Shown in pieces: positions 1-9,682 of a stretch of 64,000 nucleotides of DNA (the first letter of the stretch is position 1; every line of letters starts with the position of its first letter). The notes under the pieces were generated by a model, which worked only from the letters and a program-made list of their open reading frames with translations, was not told the DNA's origin and did no database searches. The translations under genes and the position numbers were made by a program. Source of the stretch: Massilia sp. IC2-278 (GTDB lineage: Bacteria > Pseudomonadota > Gammaproteobacteria > Burkholderiales > Burkholderiaceae_D); the NCBI RefSeq assembly GCF_020708045.1, contig NZ_JAJFES010000002.1, forward strand, positions 1 to 64,000, given 5' to 3'.

Positions 1-576
1 ACCACCGCAACGCCCACCCAGCCCGCCCCCCTCTCTCCTGAACAGCGCGCCAGCCTGCAGCAATCCATCGAAGCCGCCGTCATCGCCCACGCCAACCTGG
101 TCGACACGCCCGACGCCGAAGCCGACAACGCCCTGCGCCTCTTGGCAGCCAGCAGCGCCGGCCTGCAGATCTGCGAGGGCCTGCGCAGGGAAGCGGCCGG
201 CAAGGCGCGCCAGGCTGGCCGTTCCTGGGCCGAACTCGGTGCCCTGATGGGCATGACCCGCCAGGCGGCCCAGCAGCGCTTCACACCGTCGGACAGCAAG
301 GAATGGTTCGCCAAGGAGTGGCTCGCCAACTGGGAAGGCAGCGAGATCAAGGTGCGCAACTCGTGGAACGATGGCCTGAAGCTCTTCGTCGACGGCGAGC
401 AGGTCGCCGAAACCCGCCAGCTGTTCGCCCTCGACAAGACCCGCCCCGTGGTGGCGGCGACCATCGCACGCCCGGATGGCAAATCGTATTTCGTCGAGGT
501 CTTCGCCTACGCCCTGCTCTCGGTCAGCGTCAAGATCGTGGTCGACGGCAAGCAGATCGCCGGAGAGGTGTTTTAA
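1..576 (+). CDS. HTH-containing protein, 5' end outside window
   Basis: The reading frame is open from the first base of the window to a TAA at 574-576, so the gene starts upstream. The visible 191 residues begin with a Pro/Thr-rich stretch and an acidic helix. They continue with a helix-turn-helix-like segment (SWAELGALMGMTRQAAQQRF, about residues 75-94) of the kind seen in small DNA-binding proteins. The last 80 residues look all-beta, with alternating hydrophobic strands ending in VDGKQIAGEVF. I do not recognise the C-terminal fold. The stop lies 3 bp from the convergent end of pntB with no terminator between them. A DNA-binding role is inferred from the HTH alone. Confidence 0.6.
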   Translation, partial: TTATPTQPAPLSPEQRASLQQSIEAAVIAHANLVDTPDAEADNALRLLAASSAGLQICEGLRREAAGKARQAGRSWAELGALMGMTRQAAQQRFTPSDSKEWFAKEWLANWEGSEIKVRNSWNDGLKLFVDGEQVAETRQLFALDKTRPVVAATIARPDGKSYFVEVFAYALLSVSVKIVVDGKQIAGEVF

Positions 577-579
577 ACC

Positions 580-2040
580 CTACTCGACCGCCTTTACCAT
601 CGACTCGATCACCTTCTTGGCGTCGCCGAACACCATCATCGTGTTCGGCATGTAGAACAGATCGTTGTCCAGGCCCGCATAGCCCGACGCCATCGAGCGC
701 TTGTTGACGATGATGCTCTTGGCGCGGTACGCCTCGAGGATCGGCATGCCGGCGATCGGCGATTTCGGGTCCTTCGCCGCCGGGTTCACCACGTCGTTCG
801 CGCCCAGCACCAGCACCACGTCGGTCTGGCCGAATTCGCCGTTGATGTCTTCCATCTCGGCCACCTGGTCGTAGGGTACTTCGGCCTCGGCCAGCAGCAC
901 GTTCATGTGGCCCGGCATGCGCCCCGCCACCGGGTGGATCGCATAGCGCACCGTCACGCCGTGCTCGGTGAGTTTGTCCACCAGCTCCTTCACCGAGTGC
1001 TGGGCGCGCGCCACCGCCAGGCCGTAGCCGGGCACGATGATCACCGATTCGGCATTCTGCAGGATGAAGGCGGCATCCTCGGCCGAGCCGGACTTCACCG
1101 GGCGCTGTTCCTGCGCGCCGCCCGTTGCGGCTGCCGCTTCGCCGCCGAAGCCGCCCAGGATCACGTTGAAGAAGGACCGGTTCATGGCTTTGCACATGAT
1201 GTAAGACAGGATCGCGCCGCTCGACCCGACCAGCGAACCGGCGATGATCAGCATCGAGTTATTCAGCGAGAAGCCGATGCCGGCCGCCGCCCAGCCCGAG
1301 TACGAGTTCAGCATCGACACCACCACCGGCATGTCGGCGCCGCCGATGGGGATGATGATCAGCACGCCGAGGATGAAGGCCAGTGCTGCCATGATGGCGA
1401 ACGGCGTCCAGGCCGGCTCTACCGCATCGGAAAAGCAGAACACCAGGCCGAGCGCGATGATCGCAATGGCAATGACCAGGTTCAGGATGTGCTGGCCGCC
1501 AAAGCGCACCGGCGCACCCTGGAACAGGCGAAACTTGTACTTGCCCGAGAGCTTGCCGAAGGCGATCACCGAACCCGAGAAGGTAACGGCGCCGACAAAG
1601 GTGCCGATGAAGAGTTCGAGCCGGTTCCCGAAGGGCAGCGCGCCGCCGCGTTCGGCGATGTTGAAGGCCCACGGTTCCGAGACAGCCGCCACCGCGATGC
1701 ACACGGCGGCAAGGCCGATCAGCGAGTGCATCGCCGCCACCAATTCCGGCATCTTGGTCATCTCGACCTTTTTCGCGGCGTAGGCGCCAATCGCGCCGCC
1801 GACCACCACGCCCAGCAGCACCAGCGGGAAGCCCATGCCGGCATGGCCACTTGCGAACTGCTCCTGCAGCTTGAAGATCAGGGCAATCGTGGTGGCGACC
1901 GCGATTGCCATGCCGGCCATGCCGAAGGTATTGCCCATGCGCGCGGACGAGGGCGAGGACAAGCCCTTCAGCGCCTGGATGAAGCAGACCGAGGCCACCA
2001 GATACAGCAGCGTGACCATGTTCATGCTGATCATGTTCAT
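580..2040 (-). CDS. pntB: NAD(P) transhydrogenase subunit beta
   Basis: This 486-residue protein is the beta subunit of the proton-translocating nicotinamide nucleotide transhydrogenase, which uses the proton motive force to drive NADPH formation from NADH in the inner membrane. The N-terminal 290 residues contain about eight hydrophobic helices (domain II). The C-terminal 180 residues form the NADP-binding domain III, with the [13 protein letters not shown] segment near residue 340, [10 protein letters not shown] near 370 and [12 protein letters not shown] near 415. The length is typical of the family. Its start overlaps the stop of the upstream pntAB gene by 4 bp (ATGA), so the two are probably translationally coupled. 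The three pnt genes form one minus-strand operon. Confidence 0.97.
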   Translation of the reverse strand: MNMISMNMVTLLYLVASVCFIQALKGLSSPSSARMGNTFGMAGMAIAVATTIALIFKLQEQFASGHAGMGFPLVLLGVVVGGAIGAYAAKKVEMTKMPELVAAMHSLIGLAAVCIAVAAVSEPWAFNIAERGGALPFGNRLELFIGTFVGAVTFSGSVIAFGKLSGKYKFRLFQGAPVRFGGQHILNLVIAIAIIALGLVFCFSDAVEPAWTPFAIMAALAFILGVLIIIPIGGADMPVVVSMLNSYSGWAAAGIGFSLNNSMLIIAGSLVGSSGAILSYIMCKAMNRSFFNVILGGFGGEAAAATGGAQEQRPVKSGSAEDAAFILQNAESVIIVPGYGLAVARAQHSVKELVDKLTEHGVTVRYAIHPVAGRMPGHMNVLLAEAEVPYDQVAEMEDINGEFGQTDVVLVLGANDVVNPAAKDPKSPIAGMPILEAYRAKSIIVNKRSMASGYAGLDNDLFYMPNTMMVFGDAKKVIESMVKAVE

Positions 2041-2402
2041 GCGGCCTCCTTGGCGGCGCTCTTGGCCGAGGTCGTGGCGGATTCGCCGGCGGCGCCTTTC
2101 GGTGCGGCCGCTTTCGGTTCCTTTTTCTTGAACATTTCCAGCATGCGCTGGGTGACGAGGAAGCCGCCGAACACGTTCACCGCGGCCAGGGCCACGGCCA
2201 GCGTGCCCATGGCCTGGCCGAGCACCCCTTCGGTAAGGCCGGCGGCGAGCATGGCGCCGACGATGATGATGGCGGAGATGGCGTTGGTGACTGCCATCAG
2301 CGGCGTGTGCAGCGCCGGCGTCACGGTCCAGACGACGTGGTAGCCGACGTAGATCGCCAGCACGAAGATGATCAGGTTGATGATGGTGTGGCTGATGTCC
2401 AT
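2037..2402 (-). CDS. pntAB: NAD(P) transhydrogenase subunit alpha part 2 (membrane)
   Basis: This 121-residue protein corresponds to the membrane C-terminal part of PntA, encoded separately as in many alpha- and betaproteobacteria. Three or four hydrophobic helices cover residues 5-90 and include the [17 protein letters not shown] segment. They are followed by a Lys/Ala-rich cytoplasmic tail. I chose the ATG at 2402 (MDISHTI) because AAGGAG lies about 7 bases upstream. An in-frame ATG at 2429 gives nine more residues but has no comparable ribosome binding site. It sits between pntAA (gap of 37 bp) and pntB (4-bp overlap) and forms the proton channel together with PntB. Confidence 0.94.
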   Translation of the reverse strand: MDISHTIINLIIFVLAIYVGYHVVWTVTPALHTPLMAVTNAISAIIIVGAMLAAGLTEGVLGQAMGTLAVALAAVNVFGGFLVTQRMLEMFKKKEPKAAAPKGAAGESATTSAKSAAKEAA

Positions 2403-2439
2403 TCCCGTCTCCTTTTCTTGGCCTGTCATGTGCGCAGTC

Positions 2440-3555
2440 TTATTTACGTGATAATGCTTCGCTTTGGTGGCACAGCAGCGTGGCGCGCACGATCTCGTCT
2501 TCCAGGTCGATGTGGAATGTGTCTTCCTTGTCGAACACCAGCTTCAGGAAGTCGAGCACGTTGCGCGCGTACAGGGCCGAGGCATCGGCCGCCACCAGCG
2601 CCGCCAGGTTCGGCTCGCCGATGATGTGGACGCCATGCTTGACCACGGTCTTGCCGAGTTCCGTCAGCGGGCAGTTGCCGCCCTGCTCGATGGCCATGTC
2701 GACGATCACCGAGCCCGGCTTCATGGCCTGCACGGTTTCTTCGCGGATGAGCACCGGCGCCGGCCGGCCCGGGATCAGGGCGGTGGTGATGATGATGTCG
2801 GCCAGCTTGGCGCGTTCGTGCACGAGTTCGGCCTGGCGCCGCATCCAGTCGGCGGGCATCGGCCGCGCATAGCCGCCCACGCCCTGCGCGATCTCGCGCT
2901 CTTCGTCGGTAACGAACGGCACGTCGATGAACTTGGCGCCGAGCGATTCCACCTGTTCCTTGACCGGCGGACGCACGTCGGAGGCCTCGATCACGGCGCC
3001 CAGGCGCTTGGCGGTGGCGATCGCCTGCAGGCCGGCCACGCCCACGCCCATGATCAGCACGCGCGCCGCCTTCACGGTGCCGGCAGCCGTCATCAGCATC
3101 GGCATGAAGCGTTGATAAGTGTTTGCGGCCAGCATCACGGCCTTGTAGCCGGCGATGTTCGCCTGCGAGGACAGCACGTCCAGCGACTGTGCGCGCGTGA
3201 TGCGCGGCGCCGCTTCCAGCGCAAAGGCAGTCAGGCGCGCACCGGCCATGGCGGCGATGTTGTCAGAGTCGAAAGGATTCAGCATGCCGACTACTACGGT
3301 GCCCGGCTGCATGCGCGCGCGCTCGGCTTCGTTCGGGGCGCGCACTTTTAACACGATCTCGGCGCCGAAGGCCTCGTCCGCGCCGACGATGCTTGCCCCG
3401 GCGGCAGCATATGCTTCGTCGGTGACGGCGGCGTGCAGCCCGGCGCCGGACTGGACAAGGACCTGGTGCTTGCCCGCGAGTTTCTTGACCGTTTCCGGAG
3501 TCGCCGCCACGCGCGTTTCGCCTGGCCTCGTCTCCACCGGAATGCCGATTCTCAT
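2440..3555 (-). CDS. pntAA: NAD(P) transhydrogenase subunit alpha part 1 (NAD-binding)
   Basis: This is the soluble NAD(H)-binding domain I of the transhydrogenase, 371 residues and related to alanine dehydrogenase. The N-terminus reads [17 protein letters not shown], the family signature for substrate-domain strands. The Rossmann nucleotide-binding loop is [20 protein letters not shown] near residues 165-185, and a [15 protein letters not shown] segment follows it. A frame-extended start at 3588 is possible, but the ATG at 3555 has GGGAGG about 6 bases upstream and matches the usual family N-terminus. It is the first gene of the pntAA-pntAB-pntB operon. The 247-bp gap upstream is shared with the divergent Nudix gene and must hold both promoters. 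Confidence 0.96.
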   Translation of the reverse strand: MRIGIPVETRPGETRVAATPETVKKLAGKHQVLVQSGAGLHAAVTDEAYAAAGASIVGADEAFGAEIVLKVRAPNEAERARMQPGTVVVGMLNPFDSDNIAAMAGARLTAFALEAAPRITRAQSLDVLSSQANIAGYKAVMLAANTYQRFMPMLMTAAGTVKAARVLIMGVGVAGLQAIATAKRLGAVIEASDVRPPVKEQVESLGAKFIDVPFVTDEEREIAQGVGGYARPMPADWMRRQAELVHERAKLADIIITTALIPGRPAPVLIREETVQAMKPGSVIVDMAIEQGGNCPLTELGKTVVKHGVHIIGEPNLAALVAADASALYARNVLDFLKLVFDKEDTFHIDLEDEIVRATLLCHQSEALSRK

Positions 3556-3802
3556 GCACGCCTCCCTGTTGTTGGGTTTTGTGTTCACAATCTAACACGT
3601 AAACATGCACAAGAATCTACTGATAATGACAAGTCGATCTGGCTCGGCATTTCGATGGTAAATACGATACAGCTGAGGCGAGATGCACACGTTTTTTGTA
3701 TCAAATTGCGCTTCTTCGGGCTTTTTTGCTGCATTGCACACGTACTGTCGAGCAACGCTTTGCGGGTCGCTGTAGAATATCGGCTCATTTCCAAGGACGC
3801 GC

Positions 3803-4303
3803 ATGACCCATACCTTCAGACCGTCAGTCACCGTTGCCGCCATCATCGAACGCGATGGCCGTTTCCTCCTGATCGAGGAAGAGACGAGCGAAGGGATCAA
3901 GCTGAACCAGCCGGCCGGTCACCTCGACCCGCACGAGTCGCTGGAGCAGGCGGTGGTGCGCGAATCGCTGGAAGAAACCGCGCACGAGTTCATTCCCGAG
4001 GCGCTGGTCGGCATGTACATGTCGCGCTACCACTCGAAGTCGCGCAACGCCGACGTCACCTACCTGCGCTTCACCTTCTGCGGCAAAGCGGGCAGACAGT
4101 ATGACCAGCCGCTCGACGACGGCATCCTGCGCACCCTGTGGATGACGCGCGACGAAATCGCCGCCAGCGCCGAGCGCCACCGCAGCCCCATCGTACTGCA
4201 ATGCGTGGACGATTACCTCGCCGGCAAGCGCACCGAGCTGGCGCTGCTGCACACCCACCCGTCGGTGTTCGAGGGTGGGCTTACCACCACCAATCAGGTT
4301 TAA
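3803..4303 (+). CDS. Nudix hydrolase (NudJ-like)
   Basis: This 166-residue Nudix hydrolase probably cleaves a nucleoside diphosphate derivative. The Nudix box runs from GHLDPHESLEQAVV into RESLEETA (residues about 39-64), with the metal-binding RE..EE glutamates present. The usual Gly after EExG is replaced by Ala. A beta-rich N-terminus (TVAAIIERDGRFLLIEEE) is typical. It lies 3 bp upstream of mnmA on the same strand, the common nudJ-mnmA arrangement in proteobacteria, where NudJ acts on thiamin and nucleotide pyrophosphates. I therefore call it NudJ-like, with the substrate uncertain. A TAGAAT hexamer at 3773-3778 could be a -10 element, but no convincing -35 is visible. Confidence 0.9.
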   Translation: MTHTFRPSVTVAAIIERDGRFLLIEEETSEGIKLNQPAGHLDPHESLEQAVVRESLEETAHEFIPEALVGMYMSRYHSKSRNADVTYLRFTFCGKAGRQYDQPLDDGILRTLWMTRDEIAASAERHRSPIVLQCVDDYLAGKRTELALLHTHPSVFEGGLTTTNQV

Positions 4304-4306
4304 AAA

Positions 4307-5413
4307 ATGAGCAAGAAAAAAGTCGTGATCGGGATGTCGGGCGGAGTCGACTCCTCGGTCGCGGCGTGGATGTTGAAGGAACAGGGCTACGAAGTCGTTG
4401 GCCTGTTCATGAAGAACTGGGAAGACGACGACGATTCCGAATACTGCTCGACGCGCCAGGACTGGATCGACGCGGCCAGCGTGGCCGACGTGGTCGGCGT
4501 CGACATCGAGGCCGTCAACTTCGCCGCCGAATACAAGGACCGCGTGTTCGCCGAATTCCTGCGCGAATACCAGGCCGGCCGCACGCCGAACCCGGACGTG
4601 CTCTGTAACGCCGAAATCAAGTTCAAGGCCTTCCTCGACCACGCGATGAAGCTGGGCGCCGATTTGATCGCCACCGGCCACTATGCGCGCGTGCGCGAGA
4701 ACGCCGCCGGCAAGTTCGAGCTGCTCAAGGCGTTCGATCACACCAAGGACCAGAGCTACTTCCTGCACCGCCTGAACCAGGCGCAGCTGTCGAAGTCGCT
4801 GTTCCCGCTGGGCGAAATCCCGAAGACCGAAGTGCGCAAGATCGCCGAGAAGCTGCAGCTGCCGAACGCGGCGAAAAAGGATTCGACCGGCATCTGCTTC
4901 ATCGGCGAGCGCCCTTTCCGCGACTTCCTGAACCGCTACCTGTCGCACAAGCCGGGCCCGATCAAGCTCGACAACGGCCAGACCGTGGGCGAGCACATCG
5001 GCCTGTCGTTCTATACGCTCGGCCAGCGCAAGGGCATCGGCATCGGCGGCCTGAAGTCGCACAAGAATGCCGACGGCACGAGCGAGCCGTGGTTCGTGGC
5101 GCGCAAGGACATCGCCAACAACACCCTGTACATCGTGCAGGGCCATGACCATCCGTGGCTGCTGTCCTCGCGCCTGGACGCCGGCCAGGCCAGCTGGGTC
5201 GCGGGCGAAGCGCCGGAGCCGCGCCTGCTGTCGGCCAAGACGCGCTACCGCCAGCAGGACGTGGCCTGCGACGTGCTGGCCGAAGGCATGGACCGCTTTG
5301 CATTGAATTTCACGGACCCGCAATGGGCCGTGACCCCGGGCCAGTCGGCCGTGCTGTACGACGGCGACATCTGCCTGGGCGGCGGCATCATCGACGGGGC
5401 GCTCGGCGCCTGA
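4307..5413 (+). CDS. mnmA: tRNA-specific 2-thiouridylase
   Basis: MnmA (368 residues) inserts sulfur at C2 of the wobble uridine 34 in tRNA-Lys, -Glu and -Gln, using persulfide sulfur and ATP. The PP-loop is visible at the N-terminus as [15 protein letters not shown]. The catalytic cysteine pair is present: CNAEIKF near residue 102 and [10 protein letters not shown] near residue 199. Conserved tRNA-binding blocks ([30 protein letters not shown]) also match. It follows the Nudix gene by 3 bp, so the two are probably cotranscribed, and a hairpin terminator follows its stop codon. Confidence 0.97.
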   Translation: MSKKKVVIGMSGGVDSSVAAWMLKEQGYEVVGLFMKNWEDDDDSEYCSTRQDWIDAASVADVVGVDIEAVNFAAEYKDRVFAEFLREYQAGRTPNPDVLCNAEIKFKAFLDHAMKLGADLIATGHYARVRENAAGKFELLKAFDHTKDQSYFLHRLNQAQLSKSLFPLGEIPKTEVRKIAEKLQLPNAAKKDSTGICFIGERPFRDFLNRYLSHKPGPIKLDNGQTVGEHIGLSFYTLGQRKGIGIGGLKSHKNADGTSEPWFVARKDIANNTLYIVQGHDHPWLLSSRLDAGQASWVAGEAPEPRLLSAKTRYRQQDVACDVLAEGMDRFALNFTDPQWAVTPGQSAVLYDGDICLGGGIIDGALGA

Positions 5414-5415
5414 GC

Positions 5416-5445
5416 GAACGCCGGCCTTGTGCCGGCGTTTCTTCT
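5416..5445 (+). terminator. Rho-independent terminator of mnmA
   Basis: A GC-rich 9-bp stem (AACGCCGGC / GCCGGCGTT) closes a CTTGT loop and is followed by a short T-rich stretch. It begins 3 bp after the mnmA stop. Confidence 0.75.
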
Positions 5446-5631
5446 TGCCGCCTGCCTGCGGCAGACCCGCAACATATCGCACAAAATTTCCCCGCAATTA
5501 GTATTTCGCCATTGAGTCGGGCCACACGGCACCGTTACCCTACATTGCCAGACGGAAAATCCAGCAATAACGGTAAATATGCCGGCACATGGCCGGCGAG
5601 TGCTGCCGACCCAACCTCAGAGACGAAACCC

Positions 5632-7347
5632 ATGAACATCGCCAACCTGCGCGTACGGACCCGGCTTTTCGCCGGCTTCGGCCTCCTGTGCGCCTTTCTC
5701 ATCGTCGTCGTCGTGCTCGGCACGGCCATGCTCGGCCACATCAAGACCGGCACCGACGTCATCGTCAACAACTACATGCCGAAGATCGAGGCCTCGAACG
5801 CCGTGCTCACCGAGGTGAACAACGTCTCGATCGCGCTGCGCAACATGATGCTGAACGCCGATCCGGCCGACCGCAAGGTGCAGGCCGCGGACGTCGACAA
5901 GGCGCGCGCCAGCATCGCCGCCACCTTCGACAAGCTGGCCCCGACCATCGTCAGCGAAGAAGGCAAGGCCCTGCTGCGCCAGAGCCAGGAATACAACGCT
6001 AAGTTCGTGGCCGCCCAGGACGTGCTGCTGCGCCACATCGGCGTCGGCGAGATCGAGCAGGCCTCCAGCTACCTGGTGAACGAGTACCGTCCGCTGCTGG
6101 CCGAATACCGCAAGGTCATCACCGGCCAGATCGACATGCAGAAGAAGCTGGCCGCCCAAGCTGCGCTTGAAGCCGACACCACCTACGACAATACCCTGCG
6201 CCTGATGCTGGCCCTGAGCGCGGTGATCCTGGCGCTGGCGGCCATCATCGCCTGGCGCATCACGGCCTCGATCACCACGCCGGTGGCGCGCGCCCTGGCG
6301 ATTGCCGAGACCGTGGCTGCGGGCGACCTGACCAGCCGCATCGAGGTCACCACGAAGGATGAACTCGGCCTGCTGCTGGCGGCCTTGAAGAAGATGAACG
6401 ACAGCCTGCTGGGCACCGTGACGATCGTGCGCAGCGGCACCGAGCTGATCGCCTCGGCTTCCTCGCAGGTGGCGGCCGGCAGCATGGACCTGTCCTCGCG
6501 CACCGAGGAGCAGGCCAGCGCGCTGGAAGAAACCGCGTCGTCGATGGAAGAGCTGACCTCGACCGTGCGCCAGAATGCCGACAACGCGCGCCAGGCCAAC
6601 GTGCTGGCCGGCGTGGCCTCGAGCGTGGCCGAGCGCGGCGGCGCCGTGGTCAAGCAAGTGGTCGGCACCATGGACGCCATCCACGCCAGTTCGCAGCGCA
6701 TGGCCGACATCATCGGCGTGATCGACGGCATCGCCTTCCAGACGAATATCCTGGCCCTGAACGCGGCGGTCGAAGCGGCGCGCGCCGGCGAGCAGGGGCG
6801 CGGCTTCGCGGTCGTGGCCACCGAGGTGCGCAACCTGGCCCAGCGTTCGGCGGCGGCGGCCAAGGACATCAAGGGACTGATCGAGGATTCGGCCGGCAGG
6901 GTCGGCGACGGCAGCCGCCTGGTCAATGAAGCCGGCAGCACGATGCACGAGATCGTCGAGAGCATCCGCCGCGTGGCCGACCTCATGGGCGAGATCAGCG
7001 CCGCCAGCGGCGAGCAGAGCGCGGGCATCGAGCAGATCAACGGCGCCGTGGTGCAGATGGACCAGGTGACCCAGCAGAACGCGGCCCTGGTCGAGGAAAC
7101 CTCGGCCGCGGCCGACGCAATGCGCATGCAGGCGGCCAAGCTGGCCGAAGCGGTGGCGGTGTTCCGGACCGGCGAGGCGGCGCCTGCCGCGACGGTGGTG
7201 GCGCCTGTGGCCGCTGCGCCGCGTGCGGTGAAGGTGGCACTGCCGCCAGCGGCGCCGCGTGGGAAGGTCGCGGCAGCTAAGCCGGCGGCGCCAGTGCGCA
7301 AGGCGCAGTTGGCCAGCACGGCTGGCGACGAGTGGGAAGAGTTTTAA
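5632..7347 (+). CDS. Methyl-accepting chemotaxis protein with C-terminal pentapeptide
   Basis: This 571-residue transmembrane chemoreceptor has a first membrane helix at residues 11-32 and a four-helix-bundle type periplasmic domain to about residue 185. A second helix ([18 protein letters not shown]) is followed by HAMP and a long MA signalling domain. The hairpin tip reads [20 protein letters not shown], the invariant receptor core that contacts CheA and CheW. The last residues, DEWEEF, match the xWxxF pentapeptide that tethers CheR/CheB, so adaptation by methylation is likely. The frame is open far upstream into mnmA, but the ATG at 5632 gives the canonical short cytoplasmic start. The ligand cannot be told from sequence. 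Confidence 0.95.
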   Translation: MNIANLRVRTRLFAGFGLLCAFLIVVVVLGTAMLGHIKTGTDVIVNNYMPKIEASNAVLTEVNNVSIALRNMMLNADPADRKVQAADVDKARASIAATFDKLAPTIVSEEGKALLRQSQEYNAKFVAAQDVLLRHIGVGEIEQASSYLVNEYRPLLAEYRKVITGQIDMQKKLAAQAALEADTTYDNTLRLMLALSAVILALAAIIAWRITASITTPVARALAIAETVAAGDLTSRIEVTTKDELGLLLAALKKMNDSLLGTVTIVRSGTELIASASSQVAAGSMDLSSRTEEQASALEETASSMEELTSTVRQNADNARQANVLAGVASSVAERGGAVVKQVVGTMDAIHASSQRMADIIGVIDGIAFQTNILALNAAVEAARAGEQGRGFAVVATEVRNLAQRSAAAAKDIKGLIEDSAGRVGDGSRLVNEAGSTMHEIVESIRRVADLMGEISAASGEQSAGIEQINGAVVQMDQVTQQNAALVEETSAAADAMRMQAAKLAEAVAVFRTGEAAPAATVVAPVAAAPRAVKVALPPAAPRGKVAAAKPAAPVRKAQLASTAGDEWEEF

Positions 7348-7365
7348 GCGGCTTGCGGCTTCAAT

Positions 7366-7403
7366 AAAAACGGCGCACCAGGATCATCCGGTGCGCCGTT
7401 TTT
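7366..7403 (+). terminator. Rho-independent terminator after chemoreceptor
   Basis: AAAAACGGCGCACC and its exact complement flank a small GGAT-C-ATCC inner palindrome, giving a nearly perfect 38-base hairpin that ends in T5. The A-rich left arm means it could work in both directions. Confidence 0.9.
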
Positions 7404-7428
7404 GTTTTGTCGTTTCGATTTGTTTTTC

Positions 7429-7592
7429 GTAGGGTGGACACCTGTGTCCACGCGGTCGTACCGTTGTGAGCCGCACAGCCATTCAAATCGTTGATCGATG
7501 ACGAAACGGGCTCAACCGCTTCGCGGCAGTGATCGACATGGATGCGCAGCACCGCGTGGACACAGGTGCCTTGCGCGGCCCGGCCCACCCTA
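7429..7592. repeat. REP pair (BIME-like) between terminators
   Basis: Two inverted REP-type units face each other. The left unit (7429-7460) starts GTAGGGTGG and contains the perfect hairpin GTGGACAC-CT-GTGTCCAC at 7434-7451. The right unit (7552-7592) is in opposite orientation: CCGCGTGGACACAGGTG leads into a GGCCCGGCCCACCCTAC end variant. The same unit occurs at 15067, 15767, 19340, 19452, 44038, 51089 and 61154. The roughly 90 bp between the two units holds no gene that I can recognise. Confidence 0.85.
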
Positions 7593-7593
7593 C

Positions 7594-7627
7594 AAAAGCG
7601 GCGCCCCGAAATGGCGGCGCCGCTTTT
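7594..7627 (-). terminator. Terminator of the EAL protein (minus strand)
   Basis: AAAAGCGGCGCC and its exact complement GGCGCCGCTTTT flank a 10-base loop. The hairpin lies 10 bp beyond the stop of the minus-strand phosphodiesterase gene and ends in T4 when read on the minus strand. Confidence 0.85.
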
Positions 7628-7637
7628 CACATGCTCG

Positions 7638-9452
7638 TCAGGCGCAAGCCACCATCGGCGCCAGCGCCTTGCGCTCGCGCGGCAGCGTCCATTTGGCGCA
7701 GATCCAGCGCTCGAAGTCTTCCGGCGCCATCGGGCGCGCGTACAGGTAGCCCTGCGCCTGGTCGCAGCCTTCCGCCAGCAGCAGGGTGGCCACCGCCGCG
7801 GTTTCGACGCCCTCGGCCACCACGCTGCGGCCAAGGTCGTGCGAGAGCTTGATGACCGTACTCACCAGCGCGCGCTTGTGCTTGTCGGTATCGAGGTCGC
7901 GCACGAAGCTCTGGTCGATCTTGACCACCCTGGCCGGCACGCTTTGCAGATAGGCCAGGCTGCTGTAGCCGGTGCCGAAGTCGTCGATCGCCAGGTGCAC
8001 GCCGGCGGCGGCCAGGTCCTCCAGGGTCTTCATGGCCAGCGCGCGGTTCTTCATCAGCGCGCTTTCGGTGATTTCCAGCGCCAGCGCCTCGGGCGGCAAA
8101 CCGTGGCGGCGCAGCTGCTCGGCCACGTGGGCGCAGAAGTCCGCTTCGGTCAGGTTCACCGCCGAGACGTTCACCGCCATCTGCAGCTTCAGGCCGCCGT
8201 TGCGCCATGCGGCCAGCTGCTGCAGCGCCTGCGCCAGCACCCAGCGCGTGGTAGCGCGCGCCAGCGAGGTCTGTTCGATCAAAGGGAAGAACTCGCCCGG
8301 CGACACCTCGCCCAGCACCGGATGGTTCCAGCGCAGCAGTGCTTCGGCGCCGAGGCAGCGCCCGGTCGACAGTTCGACCTTCGGCTGGAACACCAGGCGC
8401 AGCTGGTCAGCGCTTTCCAGCGCCGCGCCGAATTCGTTCACCAGGTAGAAGCGGCGCAGGAAGACGGCGTTCTGCTCGGCCGAGAACACGCGCACGCGGC
8501 GCGAGCCGTCGAGGGCGTCGTGGGCGGCGCTGTGCATGTCGCGCAGGACCTCGAGCGTGTCGCTTTTCCCGACCTGGAACGGCGCCACGCCGATGGTGGT
8601 GGTGGTCATGAAGCGCGAGGTCATGGCGTTCGCGCGCAGTTCGATCCAGCTGGCCAGCCAGTCGCAGAAGCGCTGGACGTCGGCGTCGGGCTCGGCCAGG
8701 AACACGAACTGGGTCGGGGCCACGTGGTACACCTTGCGGCCCGGGCCGAGCGCGGCGCGCAGCATGCGCACGGCCTCCTCCACGATCTCGTCGAGGTAGC
8801 CGGCGCCCATCGCGCGCATGGCGTCGCTGAGCTGTTCGGGCGTGGTGAGGTTGACCATCGCCGCCAGCCGGGTCTCGCCAAGCGGTCGCTCGTTGGCCAG
8901 GTCGCTCATGTCCTCGATGAACTGGCTGCGGTTCGGCAGGCCGCTGGCCGGGTCGATGCGGCCGATGGCGTGCTGCAGTTCGATCTGCGCCATCACCATC
9001 GAGGCCAGGTCGGCCAGGCCCTCGCGCTCTGCCTCCGTGATTGCGCGCGGCTCGGTGCCGAGTACGCACATCGCGCCCAGGCAGTGGCCGTCGCGCGTGA
9101 CCAGCGGCGCGCCCGCATAGAAGCGCACGCCCGAACGCGCCAGGTGGCTGTCGTGGAAGCATTCGTCGGTGCGCATGTCGCTCACCACCAGCATGTCGCC
9201 GTTGTCGACTACCTTGGCGCAGGGGGCATTCTCGCGCGGGATCGAGGTGTGGTCGACACCCACGCGCGACTTGAACCACTGGCGGTCGGCATCGGTCAGC
9301 GACACCGCCGCCACCGGCAGCTTGAACAGCTGGGCCGCCATGCGCGTGATGCGGTCGAAGGCCTCGCTCGGCGGCGTATCGAGCAGCTCCAGCTTGCGCA
9401 GGGCATCGAGGCGCTCGGTTTCGTATTGCGCGGAGGGTTGGCGATGGGGCAT
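7638..9452 (-). CDS. GAF-GGDEF(degenerate)-EAL cyclic-di-GMP phosphodiesterase
   Basis: This 604-residue cytoplasmic signalling protein has three domains. Residues 15-165 form a GAF domain (PVAAVSLTDADRQWFKSRVG). Residues 168-330 are a GGDEF domain in which the signature is replaced by PTQFVF, so it should not make cyclic-di-GMP. Residues 345-595 are an EAL domain. The catalytic EAL residues are all visible: EALLRW, NVSAVNL, ITES, IDDFGTGYS, KIDQSF, AEGVET and QGYLYARP. It is therefore probably an active cyclic-di-GMP hydrolase controlled by its GAF domain. It diverges from a helix-turn-helix/GAF gene whose GAF domain is closely similar, sharing a 230-bp AT-rich intergenic region. Confidence 0.94.
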   Translation of the reverse strand: MPHRQPSAQYETERLDALRKLELLDTPPSEAFDRITRMAAQLFKLPVAAVSLTDADRQWFKSRVGVDHTSIPRENAPCAKVVDNGDMLVVSDMRTDECFHDSHLARSGVRFYAGAPLVTRDGHCLGAMCVLGTEPRAITEAEREGLADLASMVMAQIELQHAIGRIDPASGLPNRSQFIEDMSDLANERPLGETRLAAMVNLTTPEQLSDAMRAMGAGYLDEIVEEAVRMLRAALGPGRKVYHVAPTQFVFLAEPDADVQRFCDWLASWIELRANAMTSRFMTTTTIGVAPFQVGKSDTLEVLRDMHSAAHDALDGSRRVRVFSAEQNAVFLRRFYLVNEFGAALESADQLRLVFQPKVELSTGRCLGAEALLRWNHPVLGEVSPGEFFPLIEQTSLARATTRWVLAQALQQLAAWRNGGLKLQMAVNVSAVNLTEADFCAHVAEQLRRHGLPPEALALEITESALMKNRALAMKTLEDLAAAGVHLAIDDFGTGYSSLAYLQSVPARVVKIDQSFVRDLDTDKHKRALVSTVIKLSHDLGRSVVAEGVETAAVATLLLAEGCDQAQGYLYARPMAPEDFERWICAKWTLPRERKALAPMVACA

Positions 9453-9682
9453 GAACTTCCTTGACGAGGTCGTCGAAACAAATGATGAAAATGACGAATG
9501 ATCCCATTCTGTTCGTCAAATTTCTCCGCGTCAACAATAATTGTATTAACTCATCCATATATTCGGGAATCTGGACGGATGGTGATGTTTTCTGGCAACT
9601 TACATCATCAAATTCGATAAATTTCGAAAATCGTCCAGTAGAATACACATTTGGTTATTTCTTTGTTGAAAGAGTTTTTGTC

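Noticed and set aside
907..2343. Open frame antisense to pntB and pntAB.
   Set aside because: It is His/Arg/Asp-rich low-complexity sequence opposite well-conserved transhydrogenase genes.
5155..5631. Extended N-terminus of the first chemoreceptor within mnmA.
   Set aside because: The sequence is the shifted frame of mnmA and crosses its terminator; the ATG at 5632 gives normal topology.
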